A DNA stretch of 64,000 nucleotides from Astragalus membranaceus. Lineage: Eukaryota > Streptophyta > Magnoliopsida > Fabales > Fabaceae. Both the position numbers and the translations under genes were made by a program. Location of the stretch: contig CM076849.1 of the NCBI GenBank assembly GCA_039519185.1, forward strand, positions 60,532,587 to 60,596,586. The letters are read 5' to 3'. How positions within the stretch are numbered: the first letter of the stretch is position 1; each line of letters opens with the position of its first letter. Positions 57,149 through 64,000 of the stretch are shown here, one piece after another. The notes below the pieces were generated by a model. It made no database searches. It saw nothing but the letters and a program-made list of their open reading frames with translations, and was not told where the DNA came from.

Positions 57149-57605
57149 CAGTGGCGGATCTAGGACCCAAGGTCTGGGGGTGTGGAAAAAACTTATTATA
57201 AAATGTTGGTTCTTAGGACTGTTTAATTTTTTTTCCGAATATCCTCACTTAATTTACTAAAATTAATGAATAAAGTTATCTAACAAATTTATTTATGAGT
57301 AAATCGTCAAATTAGTCTATAAGTTTACACGTCATTTCCAATTTAAGTTTCAAAGTATATGAAAATAAGAAGTAGTCATTAAAAGTATGCGATGTCGGTA
57401 AAATTACTTCCTAAAATTTTATAAATAGCCCCTTATCGAGCTTAATAAGACTGGTTTAATAAACATTGGGTGCAGATTTAAGAGTATTTGTGCAAATTTA
57501 AAATTTGAAGGGGTTCAAAAAAAATTATATAGAGGGTACTAGTATCATTTTTTTGTTCTAGGGGGTTCAATCGAACCCCCTGAAACAAAGGTAGGTCCGC
57601 CACTG
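57149..57605. mobile_element. hAT-type MITE
   Basis: Termini CAGTGGCGGATCTAGGACC and TAGGTCCGCCACTG with a perfect 8-bp duplication CCAATCAC (57141-57148 and 57606-57613). 457 bp, non-coding. Confidence 0.93.
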
Positions 57606-57613
57606 CCAATCAC

Positions 57614-58204
57614 TATGACCCTCATTTGTTAATTGGCCTCTACCTTTCCTCTTTGAAAAACTTTACAACAAAAACAAAATACTCTCAATCTCTTTCCAAT
57701 AAACAAGCCAATCTCTATCGCACTTCTCTTTATTTGATAAGACTTTAGTATACAAATTAGTCGTAAAAGCGTCTGGAAAACTTATCTTTAGGACCATTCA
57801 CAATGAAAAAATCTCTTTTAGGACCTCTCTCAACTAATAAATCAATGACTAGGGCTTCAAAGCTACAAATTCGGAGGCATGGGTACTCCGGTGACTTTTA
57901 TTTTGTCACATTTGTAGGGTGTTGTGACTTTGTTCACAGATTCAATCTTTATGTTTTTAGCAATTCTAAATTTGTATTATCATCGATATAATCTATCAAT
58001 TTGAATAAATTAATATCCTTTTTAGTAAAAAAAAAAAACACGAGATCTTAAATGATTGCAACAAACGACAAACAATAAGAACAAAATTAATAGAAAAAAC
58101 ATCTTTTATGATTTTATAATAAAAATATCCGAACAAGTAGGGATTTGGCGCAGTGAAAAATAAATTCAGTTTCCATTAGTTAAATAATAAATTTCTTAAC
58201 GTTT
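57614..58204. other. Intergenic, nothing recognised
   Basis: AT-rich. A small plus-strand frame at 57803-57991 has no recognisable feature. Confidence 0.4.
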
Positions 58205-58482
58205 AGCCCAAGCAAAGGATTTGATTTTAAGTAAGGATTTGGTGTAGGGCCCAACGTAACATTCTTATTGTTTGTCGTTTGTTGCAAACGTTGGCAACTA
58301 TATAGCGATAGTTTTACTATAAAATCAACAACTCATTCTCAAGTCTCAACACATCATAGCCGTAACTACTCACTGTTTCGTAGAAAAAAAATGGAGAAGG
58401 AATTCGTAGTAGGGGAAGGAAATCGCTGTTTCCACCATTCCAACGGTAGTTGAACTACATCTATTCTAACCATCGTTCTCAG
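58205..58482 (+). other. Duplicated leader exon of F-box locus B
   Basis: Shares GCCCAAGCAAAGGATTTGAT, GTAGGGCCCAACGTAAC, GGAAGGAAATCG and GTTGAACTACATCTATTCTA with 51040-51373, and ends with the same CTCAG/GCAAGTTT donor at 58482. The presumed acceptor is TTTCAG at 62298, giving an inferred leader intron of about 3.8 kb against 1.3 kb at locus A. The extra length includes a MITE fragment, tandem repeats and a copia LTR. Confidence 0.5.
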
Positions 58483-58560
58483 GCAAGTTTCTTTCTCTCT
58501 AAACCCTAAATTGATGTTTCTATTGTTTGTTCCTAGTATAAGTAAGTAGCATGTGTGTAC

Positions 58561-59401
58561 TTGACAGGGTGGACAAAAAAAGCAAATCGAACCGAAATCC
58601 GAGCAAACCGGAGTAAAATACAGTGTTCGGGTGGAATTAATCGGGTGGGCGGGCGTACAGTTCTTAAAAACGGTTTCAAGCAAACATAAGTGGTCGGTTT
58701 CGAATATGGTAAATGGAACTCGTTCAAGACCGTAACCGACTGATGAAGATGGAGCTTTAAATTTTTATTGTAATATATTGAGCAATATTAACATAAATTT
58801 AAAAATATATCCCTATTTTTTGAACTATAAAATAGTATTTTATCTTGTATGGTTAAAAATTTAATACTTGCATTACCTTCAATATTCTTTTAAAACTAAT
58901 ATAATGAAAAGGTGTATCACTAATACGTTCTTTTTTTCAAGATAAATTACCTCTTATAAATTACCTCTTAAGTTCAACAACACATTAGATCTATTTTAAA
59001 ATAATGATTTTTTACACTAAATAAAAACTAAAGAAACTAAAAAGAGAGAAATTGGGGTTTGTGAGACGTGTGTCAGTAAGTGTGTTGGTGTATGTCATAA
59101 GCTGTCTAAACAGCAAAGAAGGGGTAGGAATATAAGTAAATAAATGAATTAAAAAAAAAGAAACGATTTGGGAATTGGGGTTCAAACAGCAAGAGGGGGA
59201 GCGGTGCTTGCGCAAACAGAGAGCAAGATAGAGAAGAAAAGAATGTGAAATAAGAAGAGGAGGAAGAGAAAAGGAAAGGGGCTCGAGCAGTTCCCTCTGT
59301 CGTCGCCAGAGAGATCTTCCATCAGTGGTGTTGTGGAGACAAAGAGAGAAGAATGACAGGGAAATTGAGGAGAAAAGGGTAATGGAATATGAGTTATAAT
59401 T
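58561..59401. other. Intergenic, no gene recognised
   Basis: AT-rich, with a GA-rich stretch at 59210-59380. Frames on the minus strand here are composition-driven. Confidence 0.4.
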
Positions 59402-59485
59402 AGTCCCACATCGATAGACTTGGGAAAGTATAAACGTACAGAGACTTATAAAAGCAAACGAAGTAGCCTGAATCAAAGCGCAGTG
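59402..59485 (+). promoter_or_regulatory. Candidate plant snRNA-type promoter (USE plus TATA)
   Basis: AGTCCCACATCG (59402-59413) matches the plant snRNA upstream sequence element RTCCCACATCG. TATAAAA starts at 59447, 33 bases after it, a spacing typical of Pol II snRNA genes. About 25 bases downstream the sequence ATCAAAGCGCAGTG (59472-59485) resembles the 5' end of U4 snRNA, and after it similarity stops. If real, this is a truncated snRNA pseudogene; degenerate USE-like words also occur in plant repeats. Confidence 0.35.
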
Positions 59486-59489
59486 TATT

Positions 59490-59672
59490 TCGGCGGACCG
59501 CCCAAACCGTGCTTGAACCCTGTGTGCGGTTTTCCCGATTTTTATCTGGTTTACCGGTCCTTTGGCCGTTTTTGACCCTGGGCGGTTTCTAGTGTCATTT
59601 CAACCGGACTGGGCTTCGGTTCACGGTTAAACCGGTCCAACCGGGTGGTCCGGTCCGGTTTTGACAACCTTG
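59490..59672. mobile_element. Truncated hAT-like MITE fragment
   Basis: Right end CCGGTTTTGACAACCTTG and GGTTCACGGTTAAACCGG words resemble the MITE at 20673-21031. The left terminus is missing. Confidence 0.45.
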
Positions 59673-59689
59673 GAATCAACAAACCCACT

Positions 59690-60020
59690 CTTAGGTATAA
59701 CCATCCGAGTGCTAAAGAAGTCAACAAATGCTTAACCATCGGGCATAAACTACAACTCCAGGTTTAACCACTCGGAGGAAGCAACAAACGTCCAACCCTC
59801 AAGCACTCAACTCAATGCTTAATCACTTGAAAGAAGCAAAATGCTTAACCACCATGGGGCAGAAGGAAAGATCAACAATGCCATAGGGCAAAGGCTTAAC
59901 CACCAAATAGAAACTATACCTCAAAGTTTAACCATTTGGCAGAAGCACAAACAACAAAGAGAGCAAAGCTTAATCATCCATGACAGAAGCATCATGCTTA
60001 ACCACCATAAACAGAAGCTA
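59690..60020. repeat. Degenerate GCTTAACCACC tandem repeat
   Basis: About ten units of roughly 30-40 bp, with (G/T)CTTAACCA(C/T)C followed by GGCAGAAGC or GAAGCAA. No protein function is supported. Confidence 0.6.
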
Positions 60021-60900
60021 AAAATACAAGCAATGCAACTTCGACACAAATATTTGATCCAAACCCAAACTTGAATGCAAAGTCATGCATCTGTTTGCTG
60101 ACCATGTATCATTTCCGTCCAAGTTCTAACATCTCTTGTCCTCAATTAAAGGTTAAGAACAAATAATTAAATTCAAACCCTAAGAATCTGAAGCTTGGTA
60201 GAGAAAGCAATAACTTCATGAAAGGTTGCAGTCTGAAGCTGATAAGTTTTGCATTCAACAGCAACCATGTAGTGAACCTGATGCCATAGAAAAACACTAC
60301 CTCTGATTTTAGTCACCCAAAGTTGATTACCATCATACCAAGCTCAACCTCACATCTGTTGGAGAGTCATCATCCAAAGAAACATAAATGCCTACATGTT
60401 TTGTTTCCAAGTGTGACATACATAAACATCAATACACTGATTCCAAGATCATAAACATTGTATAGGTGTTGTAGCAGCACCCATTATTATAAGAAAGCCA
60501 AAGCAAGCATACCCTCTACAAACCAACAAGAGCACTCCTGCAGCGCTAGTTGAAATGGTAATCTATGCACCAACAAACTAGTTGTAATATTACCTTCAAT
60601 TTGCATCATGGCAGAAGGTAGGCACCTGAAGGCATTAATTCTTGACACCAACCAAAGCTGACCCAATTGAACCACCTAGCAACAACCCTGCATCTTGTTC
60701 ATATCTACTCCCTTATAGCCACCAATCCCAGCTCCACTGAACTTCAGCACAGCAACTGTGATACAAACAATTCACCACTTGCGGACCCAAACACCAAGTC
60801 AACCAACAGCAAAGAAACTAAAGAACTAGTTGGCAGAGATGACAGCATCGGCGAAAGCGGCAAAGACAACACCCAGAATGGACAATCTCATGAGTTCGGT
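60021..60900. other. Intergenic, no gene recognised
   Basis: Moderate GC. Open frames (for example 60667-61092, plus) have no recognisable domain. Confidence 0.35.
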
Positions 60901-60904
60901 GGCG

Positions 60905-61045
60905 TGCTTGAATCACTTAAACACACTAGGATATCTCTTTTGGGCATTTCATCAAACAGCTTGAATGCTGTTTGGTTAATAACTGTACTTGGCAAAGACG
61001 GACACCATAACATTGGCGACATGAACAGAATCCACATGGTTGGTT
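60905..61045 (-). pseudogene. Possible PPR repeat remnant
   Basis: The minus strand encodes TAFKLFDEMPKRDI, the classic end of a PLS-type PPR repeat. A preceding helix-like stretch (VANVMVSVFAKYS) is in another frame. Too short and broken to be a gene. Confidence 0.4.
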
Positions 61046-61552
61046 CTAATAACACACAGAAACGAAGAAATGCAAACACGAGACTACAATGAGATCCGAA
61101 CTGAAAAGGAAGATGACGAAACGCATGCCGTCACACCATCACGCCGTGGTGCCGTCACGTCGCCGCACAGAACCACATCACAACAATAGAAGCTTACGCA
61201 AATACAGAGTAACTGAGAACAAGAGGATAAACTTGCAAGAATGGCAAAACAAAAAAACAATTAGAAAAATCGAAACCAGAATCGCAAACGGAAATCACAA
61301 GAATCGGTTGAAAGAAGACACATTTGTAAACGCGAAATTGAATCGCAAGATGTAATGAACACAAGGGATCAGATCCGAAAAACAAAACGAGAGACTCTTA
61401 ACAGCTCAGAGAAACAAAAATCGAAATAGAAGGTGAATAGAAAAGGACTGAGAGAATCAAATGTTAGCACACAAAAAGGAACCAAAACGTTGATTCTCTT
61501 TAGCACTCGGATGGTTATGCCTAAAAGTGGGTTTTGTTGATTCTCTTGGAGT

Positions 61553-61612
61553 AAATGTTGTGGAGACGCTGGGAAGCTTGAAGAGGCCCAAAAGTTGATT
61601 GAAGATTTCTAG
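61553..61612 (+). pseudogene. Possible PPR/E-domain remnant
   Basis: CCGDAGKLEEAQKLIEDF followed by a stop resembles a PPR repeat helix pair. It is isolated and lies just upstream of a copia LTR. Confidence 0.3.
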
Positions 61613-61734
61613 GAGCTATGCACCTCAACTGCTACCAATTCAGATTGTTCTTTAATTTTCTTTACTTTGATAGTATTTTGTATTGCTTATCTCAAGTTGG
61701 AAGTGTTGTGAACACCTTCCAGCTTGTGGGAGGC

Positions 61735-61918
61735 TGTTAAAATATAGATAGTAAGTCCATTAGTTAGTAGTAAGACCCATTAGTTGGTTAGTATATAAGA
61801 TAGATGGTAGACTCCTTTGTAATCATCCATTCTCATTTTATAATACCTATCTAGTTTTAATATAATAGACTTTTAAGGGTTTTCTCTCTAATTTGCATGG
61901 ATGCCATGTTTTTCAACA
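61735..61918 (+). repeat. Short copia LTR (184 bp) with adjacent PPT and PBS
   Basis: Runs TGTTAAAATATAG to TTTTTCAACA. It is followed immediately by the primer site TGGTATCAGAGC (61919-61930) and preceded by AGCTTGTGGGAGGC, a polypurine-tract-like sequence. No gag or pol is found on either side. Confidence 0.75.
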
Positions 61919-62319
61919 TGGTATCAGAGCTAACATGGTATCCTCCGTGAACTTTGCTGCATTCAGGTTTTGATAATTATTTTATTAGTTTTCGTTGCGT
62001 CATTTTTTTTAGTTTCTTGATCGGTTCTTGAATTTTTGTTCATTTTCAATCTCTACACATTTGGTATTCTTAATCTGAATTTCTAATCATTCTTTCGGTC
62101 TCTAATGTTGTTCAAGATCATTTGTGATTGATGATTCTTGATTTTTGCTTCCTTTTTGTGTGTCTGACATTTGATTCTCTCGGTCCTTTTCTATTCACCT
62201 TCTATTTCGATTTTTGTTTCTCTGAGCTGTTGACAAGTTAAGTAACTTTACCTAACGCAATTTGTTATCGATTCAGAATATTGCTGTTTTTGTTTCAGGC
62301 ACATTTTATAAGTAAGAAA

Positions 62320-63233
62320 ATGGAGCAGGATCAGTTATCCTATCTGCCGAAGATCATCCTTCATGACATTCTTTCAAGACTGCCAGAGGAAGATGCTGTT
62401 AGGACAAGTGTTTTGTCTAAGAAATGGGCTCCAACATGGTATACATTTCCCATCTTATCTTTTCTGATATGAAATTCGTAGGGAGGAGGGTTCACTATCT
62501 TGTGAATTCCAGCAACATAACACCATTCCTTGATAATGTGGAGAGGACATTGCTAAGGTTCCACAACCAAGGCTTAGCTATCAAACATTTTAAGCTTAGT
62601 GTGAGATCTTTTGACCTTTACCACGTGTCAAAATATGTTGATCTTTGGTTGAAGTTGGCTATTGAAAGTGGTATAGAGGTGCTAGAGCTTCACAGGTCTC
62701 GTAGTAGATGTAGTCAACGCTACATATTGCCAACAGGTATCTTCGAAGCCAAGTCACTTTCTAAGTTGGCGTTGATGGGGAGAATCCAAGTTGATCTATC
62801 ATTTATGAATCACTCAATGAAGTTTTTCTCGTTGCAAGTACTGAAATTGGAAAGTGTCTGTTTGGGAGATGAACATGCACTCAAGCATTTCATTTCGTGT
62901 TGTCCTTTGATTGAATATATAACTTTGATCGAGTGTGGATTCCCTGTTGCATTTATGTATTAATATAAACATTATGTAGAACTTCTAACTATATTTACTT
63001 TATTTGTTAATTGTCTAAAACAACAGTTTTTCTACGAGACGCTAAAGGGAAAAAAAGTGGACAATTGCTTCTGCAGTTCTAGTAATAGTAAGTGTTGGTG
63101 GCATGACTTAAAAGATGTGAAAGTTACGAACTCTTTGAACACTGATGAGAATGTTGATTTCAAGACCATGTTAGATGCACTGTCTTCAGATTTTGTAGTT
63201 TATGAATGTATTACCTTTAGGTTAGAATTTTAG
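62320..63233 (+). pseudogene. F-box/LRR/FBD gene B, frameshifted and internally deleted
   Basis: Start ATG at 62320 with an F-box like gene A (LPKIILHDILSRLPEEDAVR). One base is missing near 62460 (gene A reads FPILSFCDTK here), so the first frame ends at once. LRR sequence continues in another register (YVDLWLKLAIESGIEVLEL, FSLQVLKLESV, ISCCPLIEYITL) to a stop at 62963. The whole middle present in gene A (about 450 bp, LDAPSLENL through the FBD-like part) is absent. The terminal exon resumes at about 63027 (FYETLKGKK, CFCSSSNSKCWWHDLKDVKV) and ends FRLEF at 63233. Clearly a paralogue of gene A, and a pseudogene. Confidence 0.85.
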
Positions 63234-63892
63234 TGTAGTTGTCATTGACTCATACCCCACTTAATTAGAAGTTTGATGCTAGCATGTAGTAAAAGGTGTA
63301 TTCTATATTTTATTATATTAGGAGGAGAAGCAAAACTCTTCAATGTGAGCCAACAAACTGGACGAAATTAAATGCGTTCTCCTTCCCTTTCTTTTCTTGA
63401 CTTCTAACAGTAAGATCAAGCACCTTAATATTTGCATTGCATCATGAACATGTCCTACTATTATTCTATTGCACAATGTCACATTACTTTCTCTTAATTT
63501 AGCTTGAAAGGGACTCTTTGTTTTGATCCTTCAAAGCCTTACACAAAGCTTGGCAAATCTTTTTCGTAGATGTTCGGGTGTCACTAGTTTCACCCTACAT
63601 ATCACTAGTTTCACCCTACATCACGTTATGCTCTTCCAAGTTTTTTTTACATGTTCTCAACGTCTGTTCTTCCAAGAAACGGATAATGTAATCAACAATT
63701 CATTCAAAAACCAAATTCTACTCCCCCCAGTATCAAAAATAAGACAAAGGTGCCCATAAGTGATCAGTACTTTTCTTCAGGAATAGTTGTAAAAGTTCAA
63801 CAATTTCAAATTGAAACAAAATCTCTATTATTTGTCAAAGGCTGTGAAGCGAAAAATGCAAAGTTAAATGCGAGTTACCATCAATATAAATA
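63234..63892. other. Intergenic, nothing recognised
   Basis: AT-rich. Contains a short direct repeat ATCACTAGTTTCACCCTACAT near 63580-63625 (two copies, about 20 bp). Confidence 0.4.
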
Positions 63893-64000
63893 GGCTTAAA
63901 GGTACTTTTAGTCCCTGCAAATGTCACAATAATCCAGTTTAGTCCCTGCAATTCCAAAACTTTTAAAATAGACCCTGCAATTACTAAACGTTACTACTTT
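63893..64000. mobile_element. Left end of a probable Mutator-type MITE, cut by the window edge
   Basis: GGCTTAAAGGTACTTTTAGT and AGTCCCTGCAATT words resemble the terminal layout of the element at 34771 (GGCTAAAATGCTCTTGGG). The other end lies outside the window, so class and duplication are unverified. Confidence 0.45.

Noticed and set aside
60667..61092. 141-residue plus-strand frame
   Set aside because: No domain, and the opposite strand carries PPR-like TAFKLFDEMPKRDI, so it is more likely an antisense shadow.

Overview
This is plant nuclear DNA, AT-rich and dominated by transposable elements. It most probably comes from a papilionoid legume. That is an inference from the style of the LTR retrotransposons (long solo LTRs whose coding-strand end reads TGTCATACCC..TTTGTCCGG) and from the F-box/LRR/FBD gene style; no sequence in the window proves the species. 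There is no bacterial, organellar, rRNA or CRISPR content.

Only three intact host genes are well supported. At 28415-29974 (+) is an intronless E-class pentatricopeptide-repeat (PPR) gene. At 30682-33999 (-) is an 11-exon leucine-rich-repeat gene whose 10 splice junctions I could all place, giving 329 residues. At 38349-38615 (-) is a small secreted CLE peptide precursor ending exactly in RLVPSGPNPLHN. The PPR and LRR genes converge tail to tail. Together these genes form the gene-bearing core at 28-39 kb.

Left arm, 0-28 kb. A candidate Helitron (285 to about 5319) sits inside a 142-bp tandem repeat. A deleted CACTA element (6383-7477) keeps a transposase-associated domain remnant. Next comes a three-level nest of solo LTRs (8179-15664, containing 10128-15569, containing 11090-14763), all on the minus strand, each with a target-site duplication. 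A cluster of broken host-gene pieces follows on the minus strand: Di19 exons 1-2, SWC2/YL1 exons with an SCPL (serine carboxypeptidase) 3' end embedded in them, and a tandem-duplicated SWC2 exon. A FAR1/FRS-like open frame (19441-25272, +) is split by a 5.5-kb Ty1/copia element with CAGTC duplications. That copia element itself carries a 359-bp hAT-type MITE in its reverse transcriptase.

Right arm, 34-64 kb. It holds a Mutator-type MITE, another long solo LTR (39418-41998) nested in a MITE, and a copia LTR with PBS and gag broken near 44740. A 2-kb CACTA element with palindromic subterminal arrays follows, then gypsy gag-protease and LTR fragments, and further MITEs. Two related F-box/LRR/FBD loci lie at 52692-54141 and 62320-63233. 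Both are frameshifted, and both have a duplicated non-coding leader exon with a GC-type splice donor.

The most unusual pattern is a shared promoter module. Three LTRs that differ elsewhere carry arrays of the palindrome AATCGATT (about 11 to 15 copies at roughly 30-40-bp spacing) immediately upstream of a TATAAATAG box. Two of them also share the leader downstream of the box.
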